From Ilumatobacteraceae bacterium (lineage in GTDB: Bacteria; Actinomycetota; Acidimicrobiia; Acidimicrobiales; Ilumatobacteraceae): a stretch of DNA of 64,000 nucleotides. Both the position numbers and the translations under genes were made by a program. The notes under the pieces were generated by a model that ran no database searches, was not told where the DNA came from, and worked only from the letters and a program-made list of their open reading frames with translations. Location of the stretch: contig JALHOG010000005.1 in assembly GCA_022843125.1 (NCBI GenBank), forward strand, positions 62,001 through 126,000, read 5' to 3'. Shown here piece by piece: positions 1 to 7,464 of this stretch. Within the stretch, counting starts at the first letter, position 1, and the number at the start of each line of letters is the position of its first letter.

Positions 1-629
1 ACGCGATTGCACCGCGCTACGACCTCGTCAACCGGATCATGACCTTCCGGCTCGACGTCCGGTGGCGCAAGCGAGCCGTCCGCGACCTGCGCCTGCCGGC
101 GGGCTCGACCGTGCTCGACCTGGCATCGGGCACCGGAGATCTCTGCATCGACCTGCGCGCCGCCGGGCACGAACCGATCTCGATCGACCTGTCGTACGGC
201 ATGCTCGCCGCCGACCGGTCGGGGGCGCCCAGGGTCCAGGGCGACATCCTCCGCATGCCGTTGCCCGAGTCGTCGGTCGACGGGGTCACGTGCGGGTTCG
301 CGCTCCGCAACCTCGTCGACCTGCAGTCGTTCTTCGACGAGCTGGCTCGTGTGGTGCGGCCGGGCGGGCGGGTGTCGCTGCTCGACGTCGGGATCCCGAA
401 GAACCGGTTGATCCGCTTCGGCAACGGCATCTACTTCGGCAAGATCGTGCCGAGGATCGGCGCGCTGCTCTCCGACGGGGCGGCCTACCGCTACCTGCCC
501 AAGAGCGTGGCCTACCTCCCGCCGGCGCCCGAGATGGTGTCGATGCTCGAACGTGCCGGGTTCACCCACGTCGAGCACGCGCTGCTGTCGGGCGGGCTGA
601 CGCAGCTCCTGACCGGCACCCGGAGCTGA
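1..629 (+). CDS. menG: Demethylmenaquinone methyltransferase (MenG/UbiE), 5' end outside window
   Basis: This is a class I SAM-dependent methyltransferase that catalyses the last step of menaquinone synthesis, C-methylation of demethylmenaquinone. The frame is open from the window edge, so the start lies upstream. The visible N-terminus carries the family signature RYDLVNRIMTFRLDVRWRK, followed by the SAM-binding loop LDLASGTGDL and the C-terminal GGLTQLLTGTR expected at the end of UbiE/MenG. An internal ATG at 39 is not the start, because the signature runs across it. The stop is at 627-629 and menF begins 2 nt later, so the two are probably cotranscribed. Only the missing start is uncertain. 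Confidence 0.93.
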   Translation, partial: AIAPRYDLVNRIMTFRLDVRWRKRAVRDLRLPAGSTVLDLASGTGDLCIDLRAAGHEPISIDLSYGMLAADRSGAPRVQGDILRMPLPESSVDGVTCGFALRNLVDLQSFFDELARVVRPGGRVSLLDVGIPKNRLIRFGNGIYFGKIVPRIGALLSDGAAYRYLPKSVAYLPPAPEMVSMLERAGFTHVEHALLSGGLTQLLTGTRS

Positions 630-631
630 CC

Positions 632-1846
632 GTGCGCGCCGTCAGCACGCCCGTCGACGGCGCGCTCGACCTCAACGACGTCGCAGGTGGGGACGGCTAC
701 CTCTTCGTGCGCGACGGGGTCGGATTCGCCGGGCGTGGCGTGGCGGCCCGTGTTCCCGTCGACGAGGCCGTCGCGTTCCTCGCATCGATCGACCACGACG
801 ACCAGGTGGGTGGCGCACCCGGCGTGATCGCCCTCGGCGCGATCCCGTTCCTCCCCGGCTCCCCCGCCGAGCTCGTGGTCCCTGAGCTGATCATCGGCAA
901 GGACGCCGCCGGCCGCATCTGGCGGACCGATGTGGGCGATCCCGGGCTCGACCCCCGGGAACGCTCACATGCCGGTGCGAGCGTTCCCGAGGGTGGAGCC
1001 CGGGATCGCCCACACCTTCCTGGCGCGTTCTCGATCCGGCCGGGGGTAGCGGTCGAGCACTACCTGGCGGCGGTCGCCGCAGCGCGCGACGCCGTGCGCG
1101 ACGGGCGGATGGCGAAGGCGGTCATCGCCCGACCGATCGTCGTCGAGTCGGACCGGCCGATCGACGTCCACGCGGTCCTCCTGCGGCTGAAGGCGAGCTT
1201 CGGGTCGAGCTACCGGTTCTCGATCGACGGCTTCATCGGCGCCTCGCCCGAGCTCCTCGTCGAGGTCGACGGCGATGTCGTGCGGTCGCACCCCTTGGCG
1301 GGCACCACCCGCACCACCGGTGATCCCGAACTCGATGCAAAGCTCGCCGCCGAACTGCACGCCAGCCCGAAGAACCGGATCGAGCACGACGCCGCGATCG
1401 CGATGGTCCGCGACACCCTGCTCCCCTACTGCAGCTACCTCGACTGGGCGCCCGAGCCGTCGATCGTGAAGGTCGCCAACGTCCAGCACCTCGGATCGCA
1501 GGCCGAGGGACGGCTGTCCAAGCCGACACCGTCGGTGATCGAACTCGTGCGTGCGCTGCAGCCGACTCCCGCCGTCGGCGGTCACCCCCGCGAGGCGGCG
1601 ATCGAGCTGATCACCCGCGTCGAGGGCTTCGAGCGTGGTCGCTACGGCGGCACGGTCGGTTGGGTCGATGCGCACGGCAACGGCACCTGGGCGGTGTCGC
1701 TGCGTTGTGCCGAGCTCAGCGCCGATCGGCAGTCCGCACGCCTCGTGGCGGGCGGCGGCATCGTCGCGGACAGCGACCCCGAGAGCGAACTCGCAGAGAC
1801 CCAGGCCAAGTTCCAGGCCATGCTCAGCGCGATCGTCAGGCCGTGA
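632..1846 (+). CDS. menF: Isochorismate synthase MenF
   Basis: A chorismate-binding enzyme of about 404 residues that converts chorismate to isochorismate, the entry step of menaquinone synthesis. The catalytic half shows family motifs: MAKAVIARPI, SYRFSIDGFIGASPE, SHPLAGTTRTTG, NRIEHDAAIAMV, QHLGSQAEGRL and LQPTPAVGGHPR, ending with GRYGGTVGWVD. I chose the GTG at 632, two bases after the menG stop. The open frame extends further upstream but is antisense-like noise inside menG. An oddity is a 36-bp inverted repeat (931-1014) in the linker between the N-terminal part and the catalytic domain. A siderophore or salicylate role is conceivable, but the neighbours argue for menaquinone. Confidence 0.93.
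   Translation: MRAVSTPVDGALDLNDVAGGDGYLFVRDGVGFAGRGVAARVPVDEAVAFLASIDHDDQVGGAPGVIALGAIPFLPGSPAELVVPELIIGKDAAGRIWRTDVGDPGLDPRERSHAGASVPEGGARDRPHLPGAFSIRPGVAVEHYLAAVAAARDAVRDGRMAKAVIARPIVVESDRPIDVHAVLLRLKASFGSSYRFSIDGFIGASPELLVEVDGDVVRSHPLAGTTRTTGDPELDAKLAAELHASPKNRIEHDAAIAMVRDTLLPYCSYLDWAPEPSIVKVANVQHLGSQAEGRLSKPTPSVIELVRALQPTPAVGGHPREAAIELITRVEGFERGRYGGTVGWVDAHGNGTWAVSLRCAELSADRQSARLVAGGGIVADSDPESELAETQAKFQAMLSAIVRP
931..1014. repeat. Long near-perfect inverted repeat inside menF
   Basis: The arms are 931-966 and 979-1014, 36 bp each with 34 matching positions, separated by a 12-nt loop. The repeat lies within the menF reading frame, in a stretch that should form the variable linker before the catalytic domain. 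It encodes about 28 residues without breaking the frame. I found no second copy in this window. It could be an inserted palindromic element tolerated in a linker, or a strong mRNA structure. Which of these applies is inference. Confidence 0.85.
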
Positions 1847-1877
1847 CCGATCGGCGCGCAATCCGCACAAAGCGGCT

Positions 1878-1921
1878 CCGAACCCGGCACGCGGACCTGA
1901 ATCCGCTTTGCGCGGGTTCGG
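1878..1921. terminator. Probable bidirectional terminator between menF and the dehydratase gene
   Basis: A hairpin lies between two convergent genes. The outer stem 1878-1886 pairs with 1913-1921 over 9 bp, and an inner stem 1891-1895 pairs with 1902-1906. There is no clear T-run, which is common in GC-rich actinomycetes. The assignment rests on position and structure. Confidence 0.5.
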
Positions 1922-1928
1922 GCGTGCG

Positions 1929-2852
1929 TCAGGCGGCGATCGTGGCGGGGTCGCAGTTGCTGCCGCAGACGACCACGACCACCCGTTCGGCGAGGGCGGG
2001 CACGTAGGCGCCAGCGCGGAGCGCGGCGAGCGCGGCAGCGCCGCCGGGTTCGACGATCAGACGGAACTCGTCCCACAGCTCGCGCTGCGCGGACCGGATA
2101 TCGTCGTCGGACACCACCACGGCCTCGTCGACGAAGTGACGCACGATCGACCACGGCACAGCACCGAGGCGCTTCGCACCGAGCGAGTCGGCGGCGAGGC
2201 CGCTCACGGGAACGTCGACGGGCTCGCCCGCCAGCTTCGCCGCCCGCAGGCACTGCGACGTCTCCGGCTCGACGCTCACGATCCGCACACGGTCGCGGAA
2301 CCACGCCGCCTGCCCGGCCATGAAACCGCCACCGCCGGTGGCGACGATCAGCGTGTCGAACCCGCCGACCTGCTCGTCGATCTCGCGCGACATCGTGCCC
2401 TGGCCGGCCACGGTCGCAGGATGGTCGTACGGGTGGATCATCAGGGCGCCCGATTGCTGCTGGCGCTCGTTCGCCGCCTGCTGTGCGTCGTCGTAGTAGC
2501 CCTCGATCACGGTGACGGCGGCGCCGAACCGTTCGATGTTCGCGCGCTTGATCGCCGGCGAGGTCGACGGCATGAACACCTCGGTCGCCACGCCGAGCTG
2601 TGACCCGACGTACGACAGCGCTGCGCCATGATTGCCCCCGCTCGCCGTGATCAGCCCGGCCGCCGGCAACGAGGCTTCGGACAGCACCCGGTTGAAGGCC
2701 CCGCGTGTCTTGAAGGACCCTGCATGCTGCAGCAGCTCGAGCTTGAGCGTCAGCGGTCCGTGCTCGATCACGGGCGTGCGTCGCGCACGGTCACCGATGC
2801 GCTCTGCGGCACGTTCGATGTCGTCAGGGGTGACCGCCGGCTCGTTGCTCAT
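1929..2852 (-). CDS. PLP-dependent threonine/serine dehydratase-like enzyme
   Basis: A fold-type II PLP enzyme of 307 residues, likely deaminating threonine or serine. The PLP-lysine motif is HAGSFKTRGAFNRVL, followed by TASGGNHGAALSYVG (substrate loop) and the glycine-rich phosphate loop VATGGGGFMAG. It lacks the C-terminal ACT regulatory domain of biosynthetic IlvA, so a catabolic or short form is more likely. The ATG at 2852 (MSNEPAVTP) is preferred because a longer frame adds only atypical residues. It starts 7 nt after the stop of the upstream phosphatase gene and probably forms an operon with menD. The related family members racemase and hydroxyaspartate dehydratase cannot be excluded. 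A second paralogue lies at 26260-27237. Confidence 0.8.
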   Translation of the reverse strand: MSNEPAVTPDDIERAAERIGDRARRTPVIEHGPLTLKLELLQHAGSFKTRGAFNRVLSEASLPAAGLITASGGNHGAALSYVGSQLGVATEVFMPSTSPAIKRANIERFGAAVTVIEGYYDDAQQAANERQQQSGALMIHPYDHPATVAGQGTMSREIDEQVGGFDTLIVATGGGGFMAGQAAWFRDRVRIVSVEPETSQCLRAAKLAGEPVDVPVSGLAADSLGAKRLGAVPWSIVRHFVDEAVVVSDDDIRSAQRELWDEFRLIVEPGGAAALAALRAGAYVPALAERVVVVVCGSNCDPATIAA

Positions 2853-2859
2853 CAGGCGA

Positions 2860-3366
2860 TCATCGCAGGCGCGCGGCGATCGTCTCGACCAGATCGCGTT
2901 GGGCGCCCACTTCCGGGCCTGCGCCGGGGCGTGCCGCACCCACCGCCTCGAGCGCTGTCGCTGTGTCGTGCCCGAGCGCGATCAGGACGCACGCAGCGAT
3001 CGTGCCCGTTCGCCCCATCCCGGCGGCACAGTGCACGAGCAGCGTGTCGCCGGCAACGAGGCGGCCGGCGAGATCACGGACGAGGGGCTCGGCTGCGTCG
3101 ACCGGTGGTGCGTGCAGGTCGTGCACGGGCGCCCAGATCGCGTCGCCACCGGCGGCCGAGCGCAGCCACAGGAGATACGCCGGGTACCGGTCGGCCAGCT
3201 CGTGCTCCTCGGTCAGGCACACGACGATGGCGTCGCCGCCGACCTCGGAGATCGCCCGAGCGTGGTCAGGTCCGATCGCGTGCTTCCCGCACAGCCACAG
3301 CGCGCCGTCGACCCCATCGGGCAGCGGTACCCGGTCGATCCCACCGTCGCGCTGACGCCGGCTCAT
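2860..3366 (-). CDS. Protein-tyrosine/dual-specificity phosphatase-like protein
   Basis: A 168-residue protein with the cysteine-phosphatase signature HCAAGMGRTG (C-x5-R loop) near residue 125, followed by the helix typical of the dual-specificity family. The general-acid Asp may be the one in VHDLHAPP. The start ATG at 3366 gives MSRRQRDGGI. It lies between menD (stop at 3395) and the dehydratase gene (start at 2852) on the same strand, with small gaps consistent with one transcript. The substrate is unknown: phosphotyrosine, phosphoinositide or another phosphoester are all possible. Confidence 0.8.
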   Translation of the reverse strand: MSRRQRDGGIDRVPLPDGVDGALWLCGKHAIGPDHARAISEVGGDAIVVCLTEEHELADRYPAYLLWLRSAAGGDAIWAPVHDLHAPPVDAAEPLVRDLAGRLVAGDTLLVHCAAGMGRTGTIAACVLIALGHDTATALEAVGAARPGAGPEVGAQRDLVETIAARLR

Positions 3367-3394
3367 CCAGCCCAGACCGTCCACCGCCGACGTC

Positions 3395-5026
3395 TCACCC
3401 GAGCGCGGCGGCGACGGCCGCGTTGAGGCGGGCGTGCTCGCGGACGTTGTCGGCACGATCGGTGACGATGCGGGTGAGCGAGGGACCCGGCTCAGCGAGC
3501 GAGGATCGCAGCTCGTCGGCGGTCGACACGGTCCGGGCGGGAACGCCGTGCGCGCGTGCGAGGGCCTCGATGTCGGTGCCGTGGGGGGTGCCGAAGAGCT
3601 GCTCGAAGCGCTCGTTCGGCAGCGCCGTGGCCTGCGGCAGGAACGAGAAGATGCCGCCGCCGCCGTTGTCGACGACGACGATGCGCAGGTCGGCCGAGCG
3701 CCCGCGGATCGCGACCAATGCGTTCGAGTCGTGCACGAAGGCGATGTCGCCGAGCAGTACGACGGTCGGATGCCCGGCGAGTGCCCGGCCGAGCGCCGTC
3801 GACAGCACGCCGTCGATGCCGTTCGCGCCGCGGTTCGAGTGTGCCCGAGCGGCCGGCCCGCCGAACCACTCGACATCGCGCACCGGCATCGACGAGGCGA
3901 CCACCAGATCGGCGTCGTCCGGCAACCAGTCGGCGATCGTGCGGGAGACCAGGGGCTCGGTGAGCGCCACCGGCTCGTGGAGCGCCGCTGCCAGGGCGGC
4001 CTCGGCGCGCTCGTTGGCCCGTCGCCAGCGCGCCATCCACGGCGTGTCGATCGCGCCGGTGAGCGTCGCAAGATCGTCGATCGAGCACTGGAGGACGACG
4101 TTGTGGTCGGGGTTGATCACACCCGGACCGCCGACCTGGATGACCGGCGCACCGCTGCGCACGATCCACTGCGACAGCACCTTCGACGCCGGTGGCCGGC
4201 CGAATCTCACCACGAGCTGCGGTGCGTGGTCGGCGGCGAACTGCTCGTGACGCAGGAGGGCGTCGAAGGAGGTGACGGCCTGCGGGAGCGATCGGCACCC
4301 CGACAGCGGATCGGCGAGCACGGGCCAGCCGGTTCGGGCGGCGAACGAGCCGATCCGCTCGACGTCCACACGATGGCGTCCACCGACGACGATCACGCCA
4401 CGCTGATGGTCGAGCTCGACGGGGACGGGTCCGCTGCTCGCGATGGCTCGCGGCACGGGCAACGGCGGGCCGATCGGCTCGGGGAGCTCGGCGGCATCAC
4501 CGACGAGCGGCTCCCGGAACGGCAGGTTGAGGTGAACCGGACCGGCCTCGGCCGTGGCGAAGACGCGCTGTGCGAGGGGTCGCCACGACGCCGGATCGGC
4601 CGCATCGGGCGGGATCGCGTCGTGGAACCAGCGCACCGAGCGACCGTACAACTCGATCTGATCGATCGTCTGCGGGGCACCGACCCCACGCAGCTCGGGC
4701 GGCCGGTCGGCGGTCGCGACGATCATCGGGACGTCGGACAACCCGGCCTCGACGACGGCGGGATGGAAATTCGCCGCGGCGGTCCCGCTGGTGCACAGCA
4801 GCACCGCCGGAACGCCCTCCAGGCCCAGCCCGAGCGCGACGAAGCCGGCCACCCGCTCGTCGTGGACGACGTAGACCGACAGCTCGTCGCGGGCGGCGAG
4901 AGCGAGGGCCATCGGCGTGCTGCGCGAACCCGGTGCGATGACGACCTGACGGACCCCGCACCGCACCCATTCGTCGACGAGCGTGGCGCAGGCCGTCGCG
5001 TTCACTCTGCCGACCCGATCGCTCAT
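3395..5026 (-). CDS. menD: SEPHCHC synthase MenD
   Basis: A thiamine-diphosphate enzyme of 543 residues that joins 2-oxoglutarate to isochorismate, giving SEPHCHC. The N-terminal Pyr domain contains VVIAPGSRSTPMALAL and the glutamate-containing strand VHDERVAGFVALG. The C-terminal PP domain has the metal/ThDP motif starting GDIAFVHDSNAL and continuing to VVDNGGGGIF. Length and architecture match the family. The start ATG at 5026 lies 7 nt downstream of a TATCGT hexamer, consistent with a leaderless mRNA. It is divergent from the DsbA-like gene and probably leads an operon with the phosphatase and dehydratase genes. Confidence 0.95.
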   Translation of the reverse strand: MSDRVGRVNATACATLVDEWVRCGVRQVVIAPGSRSTPMALALAARDELSVYVVHDERVAGFVALGLGLEGVPAVLLCTSGTAAANFHPAVVEAGLSDVPMIVATADRPPELRGVGAPQTIDQIELYGRSVRWFHDAIPPDAADPASWRPLAQRVFATAEAGPVHLNLPFREPLVGDAAELPEPIGPPLPVPRAIASSGPVPVELDHQRGVIVVGGRHRVDVERIGSFAARTGWPVLADPLSGCRSLPQAVTSFDALLRHEQFAADHAPQLVVRFGRPPASKVLSQWIVRSGAPVIQVGGPGVINPDHNVVLQCSIDDLATLTGAIDTPWMARWRRANERAEAALAAALHEPVALTEPLVSRTIADWLPDDADLVVASSMPVRDVEWFGGPAARAHSNRGANGIDGVLSTALGRALAGHPTVVLLGDIAFVHDSNALVAIRGRSADLRIVVVDNGGGGIFSFLPQATALPNERFEQLFGTPHGTDIEALARAHGVPARTVSTADELRSSLAEPGPSLTRIVTDRADNVREHARLNAAVAAALG

Positions 5027-5033
5027 GTCCGCG

Positions 5034-5039
5034 ACGATA
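5034..5039 (-). promoter_or_regulatory. Putative -10 element of menD (TATCGT)
   Basis: Read on the minus strand this is TATCGT, 7 nt before the menD ATG. It fits the actinobacterial TANNNT -10 consensus and predicts a transcript starting at or beside the start codon. It is one of several such arrangements in the window. Confidence 0.55.
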
Positions 5040-5091
5040 CGGGCCTGCTGCGGGGATCGCTGCGGCGAGCGCCGTTCCCCGCTGCGGGCTC

Positions 5092-5097
5092 TACCAT
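5092..5097 (+). promoter_or_regulatory. Putative -10 element of the DsbA-like gene (TACCAT)
   Basis: TACCAT lies 7 nt before the ATG at 5105 and matches TANNNT. Together with the menD element it makes a compact divergent promoter region of fewer than 80 bp. Confidence 0.5.
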
Positions 5098-5104
5098 CGG
5101 TTCG

Positions 5105-5824
5105 ATGAGCATCGCCGCCGTGCCCACCATCGAGATCGAGATCTGGAGCGACGTCGTGTGCCCCTGGTGCTACATCGGCAAGCGTCGCTTCGAGCGCGCC
5201 GTGGCCGAGCTCGGCGATGAGATCGACATCGCGGTCCGGTACCGCCCGTACCAGCTCGACCCCACGGCGTCACCCGGGGCCACCGAACCCGTCGCCCGCG
5301 CCTACGCCAAGAAGTTCGGCGGCCCCGAACGCGCCGAACAGCTCATGGCGCACGTCACCGGCGTCGCCGCCGAGGACGGCATCGAGTTCCACCTCGACCG
5401 AGCGCTGCGGGCGAACACACTCCTCGCCCACCGGCTGCTCTGGCTTGCGGAGCAGCCCGACTCACCGGTGGCACAGGCGGACCTCAAGGAGCGTCTGCTC
5501 CGGGCTTACTTCGTCGACGGGCTCGACATCGGCGATCCCGACACGCTGGCCGACTGCGCTGCCGAGGTTGGCTTCGACCACCGGACGATCCTCGAGTTCC
5601 TTGCGTCGGATCGTGGCGCCGGCGAAGTCCGTGCCGAACTGGCGCTGGCCGGCGAGCTGGGCATCACCTCCGTGCCCACGTACGTCGTCAACGGCCAGTG
5701 GGCGATCCCCGGCGCGCAGGACAGCGACACGTTCGTGAACGTGCTGCGCCGCCTGCGCGATCGGATGGTCGCCGCTGAGGTCGCCGAACCGAACGGCGGC
5801 GACGACGACGCCGGTGACGTCTGA
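5105..5824 (+). CDS. DsbA-family (FrnE-like) oxidoreductase
   Basis: A thioredoxin-fold protein of 239 residues. It has the CPWC active site in SDVVCPWCYIGKRRF near residue 20, a helical insertion, and the cis-proline motif ITSVPTYVVN near residue 190. These match the FrnE/2-hydroxychromene-2-carboxylate isomerase-like branch of the DsbA superfamily. There is no signal peptide, so it is probably cytoplasmic. The start ATG at 5105 is supported by TACCAT just upstream. It ends 8 nt before menH and is probably cotranscribed, though no direct role in menaquinone synthesis is known. Confidence 0.85.
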   Translation: MSIAAVPTIEIEIWSDVVCPWCYIGKRRFERAVAELGDEIDIAVRYRPYQLDPTASPGATEPVARAYAKKFGGPERAEQLMAHVTGVAAEDGIEFHLDRALRANTLLAHRLLWLAEQPDSPVAQADLKERLLRAYFVDGLDIGDPDTLADCAAEVGFDHRTILEFLASDRGAGEVRAELALAGELGITSVPTYVVNGQWAIPGAQDSDTFVNVLRRLRDRMVAAEVAEPNGGDDDAGDV

Positions 5825-5832
5825 CGAACGAC

Positions 5833-6555
5833 GTGAGCGGCCGGCTCGTCTTCCTCCACGGGTTCACCCAGACACACCACCACTGGCACGAGTGCGCGCA
5901 CCTGATCGCATCACGACTGGTGACGCCGCCGACGATTGCCTTCGTCGACCTGCCCGGCCACGGGCTGAGCGGTGACGACCACCGGACGATCGAAGCGGTC
6001 GCCGCCGATCTCCCGCGAGTGGGCGGTGCCGGGACGTATGTCGGCTACTCGATGGGCGGTCGCCACCTGCTCGCAGCAGCGGTTCGGCGCCCGCCCGAGA
6101 TCGAGCGGATCGTCGTAATCGGGGCGAACGCCGGCCTGAACGACCCTGCCGACCGAGCGGCGCGTGCGGCCGAGGACGAGCGGCGTGCCGAGCGGGTGGA
6201 GCAGGTCGGCGTCAAGGCGTTCGTCGACGAGTGGCTGGCGATGCCGATGTTCGCAGGCGTACCGTCGATCGAGAGCGATCGCCGTCACCGGTGCCGTAAC
6301 ACCGCGACAGGATTGGCGGCGAGCCTGCGCCTGGCCGGGACGGGCGCGCAGGAACCCGTCTGGGATGCCCTCCCCGAGATCTCGGTCCCGGTCCTCGTGC
6401 TCGCGGGCGAGCGTGACGTGAAGTTCGTCGACATCGGCCACCGGATCGCCGAGACCATCCCCGGCGCCACGTTCGCCGTGATCCCCGACGCGGGCCACGC
6501 GACCTTCGGCGAGCGCCCAGAGGCGACCGCAGAGCTGATCGCCGCCTGGCTCTGA
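5833..6555 (+). CDS. menH: Alpha/beta hydrolase, probable SHCHC synthase MenH
   Basis: A 240-residue alpha/beta hydrolase. The oxyanion region is VFLHGFTQTHHHW, the nucleophile elbow is GYSMGGR (the form typical of MenH), the acid lies in LAGERDVKF and the histidine in PDAGHATF. MenH eliminates pyruvate from SEPHCHC to give SHCHC, directly after MenD. The start is GTG at 5833, 8 nt after the preceding stop. The family is broad, so identity as MenH rests on the GYSMGGR elbow, the length and the surrounding menD, menA and menE. Confidence 0.8.
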   Translation: MSGRLVFLHGFTQTHHHWHECAHLIASRLVTPPTIAFVDLPGHGLSGDDHRTIEAVAADLPRVGGAGTYVGYSMGGRHLLAAAVRRPPEIERIVVIGANAGLNDPADRAARAAEDERRAERVEQVGVKAFVDEWLAMPMFAGVPSIESDRRHRCRNTATGLAASLRLAGTGAQEPVWDALPEISVPVLVLAGERDVKFVDIGHRIAETIPGATFAVIPDAGHATFGERPEATAELIAAWL

Positions 6556-6558
6556 ACG

Positions 6559-7443
6559 TCAGGACAGGGCGAGACCGACGGTGAGCAGCAGGCCGTAGGC
6601 GAGCTGGACGGCGCCGGTGCCGCCCAGGACAGGGATCAGCTCGCGACCGGTCGCTCCGCCCAGCACCGTCCGGAACGGTGCGACGGCGAGCCCGAGCGCC
6701 AACACGCCGAGCGCGGCCCACGGCCGGTCGAACGCGCAGACCGCAGCGGCGACAGCTGCCCCGACGACGAGCGCGACGTAGAACCGCCGCGTCACCCGGT
6801 CCCCCAGCCGCACCGCCAGCGTGCGCTTCCCCGCGACAGTGTCGGTGGGGATGTCGCGCAGGTTGTTGACGACGAGCAGTGCGCACGCGAGCGAGCCGAC
6901 CCCCGCGGCTGCAGGCCAGGCCACCCACGGCACCGCCTCGATCGCGACGAAGGTCGTTCCGACGGTGGCCACGAGGCCGAAGAACACGAAGACGAACACC
7001 TCGCCGAGGCCGAGGTACCCGTAGGGTTTCGGCCCACCGGTGTACCCCCACGCAGCGAGCAGGGCGGCGGCACCCACGGCGAGCAGCCACCACGACGTTG
7101 CGACTGCGAGCACCAGGCCCGCCACCGCGGCCAGTCCGAGGCTGAGCAGCGCCGCCCGCTTGACGGCCGACGCCGACGCGGCGCCCGAGGCGACGAGCCG
7201 CATCGGCCCGACACGGACGTCGTCGGTTCCCTTCACGCCGTCGCTGTAGTCGTTCGCGTAGTTGACACCCACCTGGAGCAGGAGCGAGACGGCGAGCGCG
7301 AGCGCGACGCGCCACCACACGACGTCGACGCCGGTGGCACCGAACGCGGCACCGGCGCCGACGGCCACGGGCACCACCGCGGCGGGCAAGGTGCGAGGGC
7401 GAGCGCCCGCCACCCAGACGGAGAGTTGGGGACGATCGGCCAT
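6559..7443 (-). CDS. menA: 1,4-dihydroxy-2-naphthoate polyprenyltransferase MenA
   Basis: An integral membrane UbiA-family prenyltransferase of 294 residues that attaches the isoprenoid tail to dihydroxynaphthoate. The first Asp-rich motif is NYANDYSDGVKGTDD and the second region is NNLRDIPTDTVAGKRTLAVR; both bind Mg-diphosphate in this family. The N-terminal ARPRTLPAAVVPV is typical of MenA. Many hydrophobic segments indicate about eight or nine membrane helices. The ATG at 7443 is preferred because the upstream extension is the opposite strand of the amidase gene. It converges with menH (3 nt between stops). Confidence 0.93.
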   Translation of the reverse strand: MADRPQLSVWVAGARPRTLPAAVVPVAVGAGAAFGATGVDVVWWRVALALAVSLLLQVGVNYANDYSDGVKGTDDVRVGPMRLVASGAASASAVKRAALLSLGLAAVAGLVLAVATSWWLLAVGAAALLAAWGYTGGPKPYGYLGLGEVFVFVFFGLVATVGTTFVAIEAVPWVAWPAAAGVGSLACALLVVNNLRDIPTDTVAGKRTLAVRLGDRVTRRFYVALVVGAAVAAAVCAFDRPWAALGVLALGLAVAPFRTVLGGATGRELIPVLGGTGAVQLAYGLLLTVGLALS

Positions 7444-7464
7444 GTGTGCGACATGATGGGGCGG

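Noticed and set aside
3434-5104. Very long open frame on the plus strand across menD
   Set aside because: It is the opposite strand of menD, with Arg/Asp-rich composition typical of GC-rich antisense frames; only the part from 5105 shows protein-family motifs.
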